A model generated the notes under the pieces. That model searched no databases. It saw only the letters and a program-made list of their open reading frames with translations, and had not been told where the DNA came from. From Magnetococcales bacterium (lineage in GTDB: Bacteria; Pseudomonadota; Magnetococcia; Magnetococcales; UBA8363): a DNA stretch of 64,000 nucleotides. Below, one piece after another: positions 1 to 9,189 of this stretch; positions within the stretch are counted from its first letter, which is position 1; every line of letters begins with the position of its first letter. The DNA lies in the NCBI GenBank assembly GCA_015232865.1, contig JADFYU010000006.1:44201-108200 (forward strand). Reading direction: 5' to 3'. The translations under genes and the position numbers were made by a program.

Positions 1-2295
1 TTGACAAAAATTGAAGAGTTGGCACAAAAAGCCGATGCAGCAAACAAAGCCAAAAGTGAGTTTTTGGCCAATATGAGCCATGAAATCAGAACCCCGATGA
101 ACGCCATCATCGGCTTAAGCCATCTGTGTCTCAAAACATCGCTCACGTCAAAACAGAGCGACTATCTGCATAAAATTCACGACTCAGCAACCTCACTGTT
201 AAGAATAATCAACGATATCCTTGATTTTTCAAAAATTGAGGCCGGTCGTCTGGAGATGGAATCCACCCTTTTTTCCATAGAGGAGGTATTGGGGAACCTG
301 TCCACAATCGTCTCTCTCAAAGCAGAAGAAAAAGGGTTGGAGTTTGTCCTTGATGCCGCCGTTGAAATTCCCCACGCCTTGATTGGCGACCCCTTTCGAT
401 TGAGTCAGATTCTCATCAATTTCTGCAATAACGCCATCAAATTCACTGAGAAAGGAGAGATTCTCCTCTCTATTGCCGTGATTGAACGAGGAGAAGATTC
501 CATCCGCCTTCAGTTTGCCGTCACAGATACCGGAATCGGCATGACGCCAGAACAAAAAAATCGGCTATTCCAATCGTTCAGCCAGGCTGATTCCAGTATC
601 ACTCGAAAACATGGCGGAACAGGATTAGGCCTTACCATCTCAAAACAGCTGATTGAAATGATGAACGGTCGCGTCGATGTCGTTTCAGTCCCAGAAAAAG
701 GTTCCCAGTTTATTTTTGATGTTTTGCTTGGTGTTTCAGAAAAACCACTGGGAGAGTTGATTTTCAAAGCGCCGAATTTGGAAGGAACCAAAGCGTTGGT
801 GGTGGACGACAACCAGAACTCCAGGCGTGTCATCTCCACCTATCTCTCTTCCTTTGCCTTTAAAGTGGCTTCCGTAACAAAAGGCACCGAGGCCATCTTG
901 GCCATTCATGAAGCAAATGAGATCGATGACCCTTTTGATCTTGTGATCATGGATTTCATGATGCCGGAAATGGATGGTATCACCTGTTCGGCCATCATCA
1001 AAAACAAAGTGAGCTTAAAGCACCCCCCTCTGATCATCATGGTTTCCGCCTATAGTGACGATACGATCGTCAGGCGGGCCGCAAAAGAGGCGCATGTAGA
1101 CGGATTCTTGGTAAAACCCATCAACCAGAGCCTCTTGTTTGAATCCATCGTCGAAGCTTTCGACCACAACAAGCCGAACACCAAACGCTCAAGATTCCCC
1201 ATTGACGCGGATGAGACACATCAGAACCTTCTTGCCGGAGCCAAGCTTCTCCTGGTGGAGGATAATGAAATAAATCAACAGGTTGCCTGCGAGCTTCTTG
1301 AATATGCCAAGGTTTCGGTCCGCATTGCCCCGAATGGAAAGGTAGCGTTGGACATGATTCGGAAAGAGTCATTTGATGGAATATTGATGGATATGCAGAT
1401 GCCGGTCATGGATGGCTTGGCTGCGACAAGAGAAATTCGTAAAAGCCCCCAATTCAATGCGCTACCCATCATCGCCATGACAGCCAATGCCATGATTGGT
1501 GATCGCGATGCCTGTTTGACCGCCGGCATGCAGGACCACATCACCAAACCCATCGATCCGTCAGCCCTCTATTCGACACTGGCCAAATGGATCAAACCCT
1601 CTGTTGCCAGACATGAACAGTCTGTCAAAAAGATGGATTCCAGACCGAACGTAATGGATTCACGCTCTGACAATCAACCGCTTCTTGTTCCCAACCTTCA
1701 AGAAATCGATACCCGCCAGGGTCTGCTTCGGCTGTCTGGTAACGCTAAAAGTTATATGAGACTATTGGTCAGTTTTCAAAAAAGCCAGAGAGAAGCAACG
1801 TTGACCATAGCTTCGGCACTCCAACTCAAAGATTTCAACTCCGCCGAACGGGTAGCTCATACGTTAAAAGGGCTTGCCGCAACCGTTGGAGCAAAAAAAC
1901 TCTCCGAAACGGCATCCCCTTTGGAAATCGCCATCAGAGATCGTTCTCAATCGGACCATATAAACCATTTACTCAAAAAAACCCAAGAAGAACTGGATAA
2001 AGTCCTTCTTGAATTGGAGAGCATCCCCTTGGCATACGAAAAAAAACGACCCGCCCCGGTAACAAGCCTGTCAGAGCCGGACCTATCTAGACAGACAGCT
2101 CTGCTTAAAAAATTGAATGAACAACTTTTAGTTTTTGATTCGGCGGCAGAAGAAACTCTTAAGATGTTGCAAAGAGAGCCGTTGACAGCAAACATTCAGA
2201 CGCTTCTCGAACGGTTGGACGAGCAAATCAGAACGTTTGACTATGAAGCCGCAAGCGATACCCTCATAAAAAACATCTCATTCAACCCAGATTGA
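1..2295 (+). CDS. Hybrid sensor histidine kinase with two receivers and Hpt domain (5' end missing)
   Basis: The gene enters from the left edge, so any N-terminal sensor lies outside the window. The visible 764 residues hold a HisKA domain with the phospho-accepting His27 in SHEIRTPMN, an HATPase domain with the GGTGLGL box near residues 205-215, two receiver domains with phospho-acceptor Asp318 ([10 protein letters not shown]) and Asp464 ([10 protein letters not shown]), and an Hpt domain with His620 (AHTLKG). This is a complete His-Asp-His phosphorelay of the BarA/ArcB type, presumably membrane-bound. The signal and the output regulator cannot be told from the sequence. The short coiled stretch before HisKA fits a linker after a PAS or HAMP domain. 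Confidence 0.9.
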   Translation: MTKIEELAQKADAANKAKSEFLANMSHEIRTPMNAIIGLSHLCLKTSLTSKQSDYLHKIHDSATSLLRIINDILDFSKIEAGRLEMESTLFSIEEVLGNLSTIVSLKAEEKGLEFVLDAAVEIPHALIGDPFRLSQILINFCNNAIKFTEKGEILLSIAVIERGEDSIRLQFAVTDTGIGMTPEQKNRLFQSFSQADSSITRKHGGTGLGLTISKQLIEMMNGRVDVVSVPEKGSQFIFDVLLGVSEKPLGELIFKAPNLEGTKALVVDDNQNSRRVISTYLSSFAFKVASVTKGTEAILAIHEANEIDDPFDLVIMDFMMPEMDGITCSAIIKNKVSLKHPPLIIMVSAYSDDTIVRRAAKEAHVDGFLVKPINQSLLFESIVEAFDHNKPNTKRSRFPIDADETHQNLLAGAKLLLVEDNEINQQVACELLEYAKVSVRIAPNGKVALDMIRKESFDGILMDMQMPVMDGLAATREIRKSPQFNALPIIAMTANAMIGDRDACLTAGMQDHITKPIDPSALYSTLAKWIKPSVARHEQSVKKMDSRPNVMDSRSDNQPLLVPNLQEIDTRQGLLRLSGNAKSYMRLLVSFQKSQREATLTIASALQLKDFNSAERVAHTLKGLAATVGAKKLSETASPLEIAIRDRSQSDHINHLLKKTQEELDKVLLELESIPLAYEKKRPAPVTSLSEPDLSRQTALLKKLNEQLLVFDSAAEETLKMLQREPLTANIQTLLERLDEQIRTFDYEAASDTLIKNISFNPD

Positions 2296-2300
2296 ACCAC

Positions 2301-2507
2301 TCATTCCACCGGAAAGATTCCGCAGGTCTCACTTTTCGGATCAAACCGGATTACCGCTTGACCCTGTTTGATCTGTCTTACCACCTGGGCCACTTTCTCC
2401 GCCAAAGAGATATCCACTTCGCCATAATCAGTCCCCTCGCGGGTGACAAAATCCTCTGCAATGGCGTGCAACACATCTGGATTCAGTTGCTCAAAGGGTA
2501 TCTCCAT
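2301..2507 (-). CDS. YheU/UPF0270 family small protein
   Basis: A 68-residue acidic cytosolic protein that begins MEIPFEQLNPD and contains the family hallmark FVTREGTDYGE followed by LAEKVAQVVRQIKQGQAV. This matches the UPF0270 (YheU) family in length and in the conserved REGTDYG core. The frame stays open 24 codons upstream, but the ATG at 2507 lines up with the family start, so it was chosen. It converges on the kinase gene, with stop codons only a few bases apart. The function of the family is not established. Confidence 0.8.
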   Translation of the reverse strand: MEIPFEQLNPDVLHAIAEDFVTREGTDYGEVDISLAEKVAQVVRQIKQGQAVIRFDPKSETCGIFPVE

Positions 2508-2907
2508 CCATTGGTCCTTTTTTTCCCAGGCACGAGCAGAAGAAGTTCCACTCCGGCAGACTGCCGTTTGCCGGTTCAATTGCCGGTTTTTTTGCGATCA
2601 CAGGGAGAATACCGTCATTCCCAGGAAAACTGCAAATATAGATTGTCAATGGATTGAAAAATCGATAGGATCAAGGGAGATCCTCTATGGGTTTGAGTGA
2701 CAGACACGGAACCTTTCGTCTGTTTGGTTCGCTTTTGTATGGGAACCTCGCCACATACGACAGTTTTTTGCTGATTTATTTGCTTTTTTCTTAAAATAAT
2801 CTAATATTCCATAATAGTGAACAGGTGAACCACAGGAGAACTCTCAGGTCTTTGATTTTTTTATCTTTTGAGATACCCAAACATCTTCAACCAGACGATC
2901 GGGATTT
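2508..2907. other. 400-bp intergenic region before the pilin operon
   Basis: No convincing gene is seen here. The left part is moderately GC-rich and would hold the promoter of the YheU gene on the minus strand. The right part, from about 2760, is strongly AT-rich and carries the likely promoter of the pseudopilin operon. Confidence 0.5.
2780..2807 (+). promoter_or_regulatory. Candidate sigma-70 promoter of the pseudopilin operon
   Basis: TTGCTT at 2780-2785 and TAATAT at 2802-2807 are separated by 16 bp in an AT-rich stretch 100 bp before the first pseudopilin gene. It was found by eye and resembles the consensus only in part. Confidence 0.35.
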
Positions 2908-3474
2908 ATGATGGGCAAAAAATGTACGGTCAACAAGATCGCTTCACGAAAATCCGGGGGATATTCCCTGATCGAGTTGGTGTTGGCGATTGTTATCTTG
3001 GGTTCCTTGGCCAGCGCCGTTGCTGCCAATCTGGATTTCAGCACCGCCACGACCATGAGCGCTGCCCACAACACGTTGGAAAATGCCATCCGAGAAGCTC
3101 AATCCTTCTCCATGTACCAAAAACCGGGCTACACCATCAAAATGGATACGGACATCGGTCTACAGGACCGATATATCACCAAAGATGTGGACGGTAACGT
3201 CATTCCAAGAATGGTTGGATTGGCTGTCGCCGACGACGGTACGACGTACGACGGGGTACTTCTTGCCGAAGGAACCCATATCCGCCCCACCCTCGACATC
3301 ACTTTCGACCAGTTGGGAAGGCCGGGAACCAATGGGACTTTATGGACCGACTCCAAGGAGTTTGAGGTGTACAGCTACTCGGACCCGGATGCTCCGGACG
3401 AGGACCAGACCATTTCGAGCGGGACGGTCCATGTGGAAAAAAACACAGGCGCGATTTGGACGGTGACTCCATGA
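2908..3474 (+). CDS. Type IV pseudopilin, MshC/GspH-like
   Basis: A 188-residue prepilin with a short basic leader and a class III cleavage site before YSLIELVLAIVILG, including the Glu at position 5 of the mature protein. The hydrophobic helix is followed by a C-terminal globular region with many Asp and Thr residues. It would be cut and N-methylated by a prepilin peptidase and become a minor subunit of a type IV or MSHA-like pilus or a pseudopilus. It heads a four-gene operon whose members overlap by 1 to 4 bases. The order matches mshC-mshD-mshO-mshP. Assignment to mshC rests on position and size, because minor pilins diverge rapidly outside the leader. Confidence 0.8.
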   Translation: MMGKKCTVNKIASRKSGGYSLIELVLAIVILGSLASAVAANLDFSTATTMSAAHNTLENAIREAQSFSMYQKPGYTIKMDTDIGLQDRYITKDVDGNVIPRMVGLAVADDGTTYDGVLLAEGTHIRPTLDITFDQLGRPGTNGTLWTDSKEFEVYSYSDPDAPDEDQTISSGTVHVEKNTGAIWTVTP

Positions 3475-3929
3475 AAAACAACCTCCCCAACACGGTGGCG
3501 ATTCGCCAAAGGAATGCCGGTCTGACCCTGATCGAGTTGATCGTCTCCATTGTCGTCGGCAGCGTTGTCGCCGTCGGACTCGTGGTTCAGGTCAACCAGG
3601 CGATCCGGTTTGCCCAGAGTTCCCGTCAGGAAATCCAAGCGGCCATGTTGTATCAGGAAAAAATTGAAGAGCTATCCTTTTTGGCCAGGCAACAGAACTT
3701 TGCTTCGGTGGTCGCCAGCAGTGAGACTCCGGTGACGGGTCTCGATGAGTACGATCGAACGGTGACCATCGTCTCTGCGGCCGCCAATGGTACTCTTGCT
3801 GCCAGCAAGGAGGTGACGGTTGCCATTTCGGGAAATTCCAGTTTTTACTCCGATCAGCCTCTTTTTTATTCCAGGACTGTTACCATATACTGCACGGAGA
3901 CACCGACTGAATGCGCGGGAGGGCTGTGA
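3471..3929 (+). CDS. Type IV pseudopilin, MshD-like
   Basis: The ATG at 3471 overlaps the stop of the previous gene (ATGA), which decides the start over an in-frame alternative 15 bases upstream. The 152-residue product has the leader NAG/LTLIELIVSIVVG, with cleavage after Gly and Glu at mature position 5. The head carries a Cys near the end, in IYCTETPTECAGGL, suggesting a C-terminal disulfide loop. It is probably a minor subunit that works with its operon partners in pilus priming or tip assembly. Confidence 0.75.
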   Translation: MKNNLPNTVAIRQRNAGLTLIELIVSIVVGSVVAVGLVVQVNQAIRFAQSSRQEIQAAMLYQEKIEELSFLARQQNFASVVASSETPVTGLDEYDRTVTIVSAAANGTLAASKEVTVAISGNSSFYSDQPLFYSRTVTIYCTETPTECAGGL

Positions 3930-4525
3930 TGAACAAGCAACGGATTGACCCCATGAACAGCACGACGTTGTCATCAGGCCGAAACAAACCATCTGGCCAC
4001 AGCGGCTTTACCCTGTTGGAAATGGTTTTGGTCATTGCGATCATCTCCGCCATCGCGGCCGCAAGTTGGCCAACGATTACCCTGGCCGTTCAGAGCGCGC
4101 TCATCTACGAACAGATCTCCGATGGGGCGGATCAAGGCCGTCTGGCTATGGAGAGGCTAAGCCGGGAACTACGGGAGGCTACCCCCCGATCCAGCCTGAT
4201 TATCGGAACCAGCAGCGAGATCACTTTCACCTCTACCGCCACCGCTAGCGACACCCTTCCCGGTGGCGAAACCGTCCGTTTCTATTTGAAGGACAATGGG
4301 GGAGAAAACGGCACAGACCTGATGCGGCATGTGACTTCTGAATCGGGATCGGGAGAGATTCTCGCTCGAGGTATCAGCGATCTGGCTTTCAGCTATGATA
4401 CGGCAGATGCCAATACGCTCAACTATGTCGCCTTCGAGATGAGGGTCAATACCGACATACCGGGGAGTGGTGTCGGTGCCATCTCCTATTTACTTCGCAC
4501 TCGAATCTATCCAAGGAACCTCTAA
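3929..4525 (+). CDS. Type IV pseudopilin, MshO/PilW-like
   Basis: The ATG at 3929 shares its first base with the stop of the upstream gene, so translation is likely coupled. The 198-residue protein has a leader of about 30 residues ending HSG before FTLLEMVLVIAIIS, a standard prepilin site with Glu5. The head contains RLAMERLSRELREATP and FTSTATASDT, typical of PilW/MshO proteins. It should sit in the inner membrane until extracted into the pilus. Confidence 0.75.
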   Translation: MNKQRIDPMNSTTLSSGRNKPSGHSGFTLLEMVLVIAIISAIAAASWPTITLAVQSALIYEQISDGADQGRLAMERLSRELREATPRSSLIIGTSSEITFTSTATASDTLPGGETVRFYLKDNGGENGTDLMRHVTSESGSGEILARGISDLAFSYDTADANTLNYVAFEMRVNTDIPGSGVGAISYLLRTRIYPRNL

Positions 4526-5176
4526 ATGAACAAGGTAGATCGTCAACGTGGCACCGCCTTAATGATCGTGCTTTACGGCCTTGTCTTTTCGGCTGCGGTC
4601 AGTGCCTACCTCTATACGCTTACCGAACAGACCAACCAATCGACGTTGGCTCAGTTGCAGTCGATGGATAGCCTCTATCAGGCTGAAGGTGGCTTGAGTT
4701 TGGCTCGTTCGGCCATCCGAGAAATCTGTGAAAGCGGAACGTTGCCGACCAACATTGCCCATTCAACGCAGCCGCCGGCGGGATGTACACTACCCAGCAA
4801 TTGTACCAATCAGGTCACCTTTACTGAAACAGCCGTCGGTTCGAACATCTATGATGTGACAGCCTGTGCCTTCGATTATTCCTATTCGAATGAGGGCACC
4901 TGTCAGGTCACTTCACGAACCATTGAAGTCAGCAGCATGCAGTGCCAGATCGTTACCGATCTTCCCGATTGTAATGAGGATGAGGGAGAGGAGGAAGGAG
5001 AGGAGGAAGGAGAGGAGGAAAGCGAGTGTGTAGAAGAGGTGACGGACGACGAAGATGAGGGTGAAGAGGACGCGGACGAAAGCGAGGAGGACGAAGAGGA
5101 TGAGGACGAGGATGAAGACGAAGAAGAACTCAACATCATCGTTATTGACAACGGCTGGCGCGAACAGGTTAATTGA
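4526..5176 (+). CDS. PilX/MshP-like pilus assembly protein with a poly-acidic tail
   Basis: A 216-residue product beginning MNKVDRQRGTALMIVLYGLVF, followed by the LYQAEGGLSLARSA segment typical of PilX/MshP proteins. This fits the last gene of an MSHA-type minor pilin operon. Six Cys residues between about 70 and 140 suggest disulfides. From about residue 150 to 200 the chain is almost only Glu and Asp, encoded by a purine-only, GAGGAAGGA-like stretch at roughly 4975-5130. The tail is not a usual part of the family. It could bind calcium or other cations outside the cell, or result from repeat expansion. Confidence 0.7.
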   Translation: MNKVDRQRGTALMIVLYGLVFSAAVSAYLYTLTEQTNQSTLAQLQSMDSLYQAEGGLSLARSAIREICESGTLPTNIAHSTQPPAGCTLPSNCTNQVTFTETAVGSNIYDVTACAFDYSYSNEGTCQVTSRTIEVSSMQCQIVTDLPDCNEDEGEEEGEEEGEEESECVEEVTDDEDEGEEDADESEEDEEDEDEDEDEEELNIIVIDNGWREQVN

Positions 5177-5283
5177 TTGATGAACGGCGTGTTTGGCGCA
5201 AGTTGGTTGATTGACACCTGATTCCCTGACTTCAAGGCGGAAACAGGGTGCAGCACTTGGGCTGAATTGTTTGGATTCGGGTG

Positions 5284-5319
5284 ATATTAAAGGCGGAGCT
5301 TTAGGCCCGCCTTTAATAT
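5284..5319 (+). terminator. 13-bp perfect hairpin after the pilin operon
   Basis: ATATTAAAGGCGG (5284-5296) pairs fully with CCGCCTTTAATAT (5307-5319) around a 10-base loop and is followed by ATTT. It lies between the pseudopilin operon and the glycosyltransferase gene and is the likely end of the former. The T-run is weak, so it may act in both directions or as a pause. Confidence 0.5.
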
Positions 5320-5354
5320 TTCGGGAGGATGGCAATCTGGTTGTCAAAAAAAAT

Positions 5355-7085
5355 ATGGAACCGAAGCGGGCATCTGTTTTAAACGGTATTTCTCTAAAAG
5401 AGAGCCATTGGGATCTGATTTTGCCGGTGGTTCTGGTTATCGGCTGTCTGTATCTGTTTGGCAAGGGAGTCGGCTCTTACGCTCTCTGGGATCCTTGGGA
5501 ACCCAAATATGCCCAGGCGGCCAGAACCATGCTGGATCAAGGGGATTTTATCACTCCTCGATATGAAGGTGAAATTCGTTGGTCCAAACCCATATTGATC
5601 TACTGGGCCATCGCGGCCTCGACCTGGCTTGGCACTGAGAGCGAGTTGTTTATTCGTCTGCCCTCTGTGCTGGCGGCCACCCTGGCTGTTTTGTTCCTCT
5701 ATTTTGCTTTAAAAAAAATACGCAGTCGCCCAATGGCCATGATGGCCGCCTGCATTCTGGCGACAACCCCGCAATTTTTCTATATGGCCCGTCAGGCCAC
5801 GCCGGATATGCTCTATGTGCTGTTTGTCGTCGGCACCATGGGTTTTTTTGCCTTGGGTCGTTTTGGTCAGGGTTCTGGTCGGACCTATTTTCTGCTCTCC
5901 TACGTCTCGCTGGCCCTGGCTTTTCTGACCAAAGGGTTGGCTGCCGTCGCCGTCGCTTTTTGCGCAGCGGTTCTGTTTCTTCTTCTGGACTGTCAGGTTG
6001 ACGACCCGGACAATCCCCGCTCACTGGGTTTTCGACTGAAAGAGAGACTCTCAACCTATCAGGTTCCACTGGGCAGTCTGCTGTTTTTATTGGTTTCCGG
6101 CATTTGGCTTGTTCCGGTATATCTCCAACATGGCTGGGCTTTTTTCGACCATTTTATCTTTTATCATCATGTCGTTCGGTTCAGTGAGACGCTTCTCAAC
6201 CACAAAGGTTTTCTCACCTATTATCTGCAACCCCTTTTTCATGGAATGTATCCTTGGTCGGCCCTGCTGCCCATCTCTCTTATCTTTCTTTTCCAGGATC
6301 GTCAAAAACTGGATGAACAGACCCTGCAACGGTGGTATTTTTTGGCTTGGTTCCTGGTTGTTTTTTTGCTCTTTACTGCGGCTGCAACCAAACTTCAGCA
6401 CTATTTCCTCCCCGCCACTCCGTTCGTGGCTGTTTTGGTCGCCTTTATCTGGGAAAAACAGATGGAGGAGAAACCGAACTACTGGCTGGCTCCGACCTTT
6501 CTGCTCTCCATCCCTGTTTTTTGGCTCATCATCCAAGATTTTCTCAACAATAGCAGCAGCTATCTGTTTTTTAATTTTAACAATAACAGACGCTCTATCG
6601 ACAACAGCGACTCTCTGGAATCCTTTTTACTGACCCTGTTTTTTTTCTGGGCGGTTATCATGGTGCTGGCCAGCTTTCGCAAGTTCTCCCGTTTGAATGC
6701 GACCTATGCCGTTATCGCCGCGTTGGCTAATGGAATTTATTTCTCTCACAACGTTCTTCCCGATCACAGCATCAAGCGAACCTTCAAGTATTATGTTGCC
6801 CAATTTCAGGAAAATCGAACGGACGCCGGAGAGATTTTCCATATCAGTGGAAGTCACAACACATTCACCTACTATTGTCCGAGCAAAGAGTGTCACTATT
6901 TTTCCTGGAGAGATCGAGAGGCATTTTTTGAGCAGGTTATTGGTAAAGCGGACGTCCATATCATTGTCAAAAAGAGACAGCGCAGAAAATTGGTTAAAGA
7001 GCTTTCGCAAAGAACAGGCATGTCCTGGCATACCGTGGCCAGCGATCATCCACACTTTTCCATGATTAAAAATCGTCCGAATTAG
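5355..7085 (+). CDS. ArnT/PMT-like lipid-linked sugar transferase (GT39/GT83-type)
   Basis: An integral membrane protein of 576 residues with about 11-12 hydrophobic helices. Near the N-terminus, WDPWEPKYAQAARTML and GEIRWSKPILIYW match the first periplasmic loop of the ArnT/dolichyl-mannosyltransferase fold, where an acidic pair binds the polyprenyl-phosphate sugar. It should move a sugar from an undecaprenyl-phosphate carrier to a lipid or protein in the periplasm. The frame extends 48 codons upstream, but that part is hydrophilic and overlaps the hairpin at 5284-5319. The ATG at 5355 was chosen because the protein then starts as the family does. It is the first gene of the rightward glycan arm. 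Confidence 0.8.
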   Translation: MEPKRASVLNGISLKESHWDLILPVVLVIGCLYLFGKGVGSYALWDPWEPKYAQAARTMLDQGDFITPRYEGEIRWSKPILIYWAIAASTWLGTESELFIRLPSVLAATLAVLFLYFALKKIRSRPMAMMAACILATTPQFFYMARQATPDMLYVLFVVGTMGFFALGRFGQGSGRTYFLLSYVSLALAFLTKGLAAVAVAFCAAVLFLLLDCQVDDPDNPRSLGFRLKERLSTYQVPLGSLLFLLVSGIWLVPVYLQHGWAFFDHFIFYHHVVRFSETLLNHKGFLTYYLQPLFHGMYPWSALLPISLIFLFQDRQKLDEQTLQRWYFLAWFLVVFLLFTAAATKLQHYFLPATPFVAVLVAFIWEKQMEEKPNYWLAPTFLLSIPVFWLIIQDFLNNSSSYLFFNFNNNRRSIDNSDSLESFLLTLFFFWAVIMVLASFRKFSRLNATYAVIAALANGIYFSHNVLPDHSIKRTFKYYVAQFQENRTDAGEIFHISGSHNTFTYYCPSKECHYFSWRDREAFFEQVIGKADVHIIVKKRQRRKLVKELSQRTGMSWHTVASDHPHFSMIKNRPN

Positions 7086-7164
7086 TGACAAACAGATTAT
7101 TCCATCTTTGGCAACCGGACGGGCGCAGACGGTCCACACCGCCAACTCTCAGAAAGCAATAACA

Positions 7165-8145
7165 ATGGTTGGAGAACAGGTATTGCTCACAGGTGGCACC
7201 GGATTTATTGGTCAAAAAATTCGCCGGACTCTTGTGGAACAGGGCTATCGTGTCCGTTTTCTGGTTCGAGACCTCCAGGCTCTACAGGTCGAGGGACCAG
7301 GCACCCCATTTGTCGGTGACCTCTTGAATCCCGACACTCTGGTGGGAATTGAGGCGGATATCGATTCGGTGATCCATTGTGCGGCAATTCTGGGCAAATG
7401 GGGGTTTGACGAAGAACAGCTCAATCAGGTCAATGTCACCGGTTCCTTGAACCTTCTACGACGATTCGAGGGCAAAAGTTTACGCCGTTTTGTCCATATC
7501 AGTGCCGGTGGGGTCAGCGGTCCGCTCACCTCTTTGGTCGGAGATGAAACAACCCCGTGCCATCCAACCACGGCCTACGAAAGAAGCAAGTGGGTTGTTG
7601 AAGGGGCTTTATTGGCCCAGGCTCAGGCTTTTTCTCTGCCGCTGCTGATCGTTCGACCGACTTTTACCTATGGGCCGGGTGATCGACACAAACTACCTCT
7701 GTTCCGATCGGTAAAAAAACGCCGATTTGCCTTTATCGGCTCAGGAGACAACCTCATCCATCCGGTCTACATCGAGGATGCTGTCGCCGGCATTTTATTG
7801 GCTTTGGAGCGGGGTAGAGACGGTCAGGTTTATATCATCGGCGGGGAGAAGCCGGTTTCCTGGCAGGTGTTGGTTTATACCATCGCCAAAATCCTGAAGG
7901 TTGCCCCTCCCCACTGGCAGGTACCAGAACAGTTGGCGCGGGTGGTAGCCATTATTCTGGAGAATCTGTCCCAGATCATCCCGTTCGATCCACTGGTTAC
8001 CCGCACCCGTGTTCAGATGTTTACCGGCCATTATGGCTACTCCATCGACAAGGCCGCGGCCGAACTGGGATATAAGCCGGCTTTCAGCCTGAAAGAAGGG
8101 CTGGAGAAGACCATACAAAACTATCTTGAGAGCGGTTTTCTTTAG
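7165..8145 (+). CDS. NAD(P)-dependent epimerase/dehydratase (extended SDR)
   Basis: 326 residues with the Rossmann motif LLTGGTGFIG near the start, a conserved HISAGGVSG segment, the catalytic YERSK (YxxxK), and the downstream RPTFTYGPGDR. These are the marks of extended short-chain dehydrogenases, close to the 3-beta-hydroxysteroid dehydrogenase/HpnA-like branch. It probably modifies a nucleotide sugar or a lipid-linked intermediate; the substrate is not evident. The start at 7165 was preferred to an upstream TTG because it places the Gly-rich loop at the expected distance. Confidence 0.8.
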   Translation: MVGEQVLLTGGTGFIGQKIRRTLVEQGYRVRFLVRDLQALQVEGPGTPFVGDLLNPDTLVGIEADIDSVIHCAAILGKWGFDEEQLNQVNVTGSLNLLRRFEGKSLRRFVHISAGGVSGPLTSLVGDETTPCHPTTAYERSKWVVEGALLAQAQAFSLPLLIVRPTFTYGPGDRHKLPLFRSVKKRRFAFIGSGDNLIHPVYIEDAVAGILLALERGRDGQVYIIGGEKPVSWQVLVYTIAKILKVAPPHWQVPEQLARVVAIILENLSQIIPFDPLVTRTRVQMFTGHYGYSIDKAAAELGYKPAFSLKEGLEKTIQNYLESGFL

Positions 8146-8234
8146 ATTGGGCCACAAACAGGCGGTCTTGATGCCGTTTTTAACTAACTTTCAATTCAGG
8201 GTTGAAGCATGGCCGAAAAGATCAAAAGTGATGA

Positions 8235-8255
8235 CCTGGAAACAGCGGTTGGCGG
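8235..8255 (+). repeat. REP-like repeat, left arm of an inverted pair
   Basis: CCTGGAAACAGCGGTTGGCGG. It matches the reverse complement of the copy at 8333-8353 at 20 of 21 positions, making an inverted pair 77 bp apart just before and across the start of the YdjC gene. Confidence 0.8.
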
Positions 8256-8280
8256 CAAGCGTCTGGCACACCCCATTCAT

Positions 8281-8297
8281 CCTAGATTCGGCAGTTT
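8281..8297 (+). repeat. REP-like repeat, AT variant
   Basis: CCTAGATTCGGCAGTTT lies between the two arms at 8235 and 8333. It belongs to the CCTAGATTCGGCAGTTG variant that forms the palindrome at 36676-36709. Confidence 0.7.
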
Positions 8298-8323
8298 CAC
8301 CGGATCAATCAATGGATGACATC

Positions 8324-9181
8324 ATGAGCACACCGCCAACCGCCGTTTCCAGGACAAAATGGCTCGTCAATGCCGATGATTTCGGCCTCTCTGTCGGTGT
8401 CAATCACGGCATTATTCAGGCCTATCAGCAAGGCATAATCCGCTCGACCACCTTGATGGCCAATATGCCCGCTTTTGACCATGCGGTCGAACTGGCAAAA
8501 GATCATCCTGGTCTGGGGGTCGGGGTCCATTTAAACCTCTCTTGGGGCCAACCGGTCTCCAAACCTGCTTTGGTCTCGACTTTGGTAAAGGGCAACGGAG
8601 ATTTTTATTCCAGCCTGCTGGTTTTGGCCGGTCGGATTCAATCGGGTTTGGTGGATATCAACCAGGTGGAACTGGAGTTTAAAAAACAAATTCAAAAAGT
8701 TTGCCAGGCTGGAATCGTTCCGACTCATCTGGATACCCACAAACATATACACCTATTGCCAACTGTGGCCCGTGGGATGATATTGGCGGCCAAGGCGTTT
8801 GCTATTTGTCGGATACGCCGACCTGTCGAAACGGCAGCTCCCTTGCCGATCATCCATGGTTGTCGCCGTTTCATGGTTGGCATGGGCAGCAGAGGATTGC
8901 CGACTTTATTGGATCAGTTCAATATGGTCACTCCAGATTGCTGTGCGGGTATTGCAGCCAGGCATGGACTCACCAGCGAATTCTTGCAGGGGTTATTGGC
9001 TTTTCACCACCAAGGAATAATGGAAATAGTCTCTCATCCGGGTTATGATGACGCCGAGTCGCGGCACTATTCCAGACAAAGACTGGACCGGACGGCAGAG
9101 ATTGGTATTTTGACGGATCGGCGTTGGCCTACTCTTCTTGCAAAGAGGGGCATAAAACTGATCAATTATAGGGATGTTTAG
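8324..9181 (+). CDS. YdjC/ChbG/HpnK-type carbohydrate deacetylase
   Basis: 285 residues. KWLVNADDFGLS near the N-terminus holds the metal-binding Asp pair, THLDTHKHIHLLP supplies the His ligands, and EIVSHPGYDD closes the active site. Together they mark the YdjC metal-dependent N-deacetylase family, related to chitooligosaccharide deacetylase ChbG and to HpnK. It probably removes an acetyl group from an N-acetyl sugar of the glycan made here. The frame is open upstream to 8126, but that region consists of REP-like repeats. The ATG at 8324 leaves only about a dozen residues before the conserved core, and part of those (TPPTAVSR) is itself encoded by a repeat copy. Confidence 0.8.
   Translation: MSTPPTAVSRTKWLVNADDFGLSVGVNHGIIQAYQQGIIRSTTLMANMPAFDHAVELAKDHPGLGVGVHLNLSWGQPVSKPALVSTLVKGNGDFYSSLLVLAGRIQSGLVDINQVELEFKKQIQKVCQAGIVPTHLDTHKHIHLLPTVARGMILAAKAFAICRIRRPVETAAPLPIIHGCRRFMVGMGSRGLPTLLDQFNMVTPDCCAGIAARHGLTSEFLQGLLAFHHQGIMEIVSHPGYDDAESRHYSRQRLDRTAEIGILTDRRWPTLLAKRGIKLINYRDV
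8333..8353 (-). repeat. REP-like repeat inside the YdjC gene start
   Basis: On the plus strand CCGCCAACCGCCGTTTCCAGG, identical over all 21 bases to the copy at 19705-19725. It is translated in the YdjC gene as part of TPPTAVSR, the same residues that appear in the MamA extension. Confidence 0.85.
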
Positions 9182-9189
9182 CTTGGGTC

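Noticed and set aside
4903..5464. Minus-strand open frames opposite the acidic tail, rich in Ser or in Phe, Leu and Val
   Set aside because: They are only the reverse reading of the purine-rich repeat and do not have a start, ribosome site or similarity.
8126..8323. N-terminal extension of the YdjC deacetylase frame
   Set aside because: The extra residues come from REP-like repeats, and the family core starts only at KWLVNADDFG. The ATG at 8324 was taken as the start.
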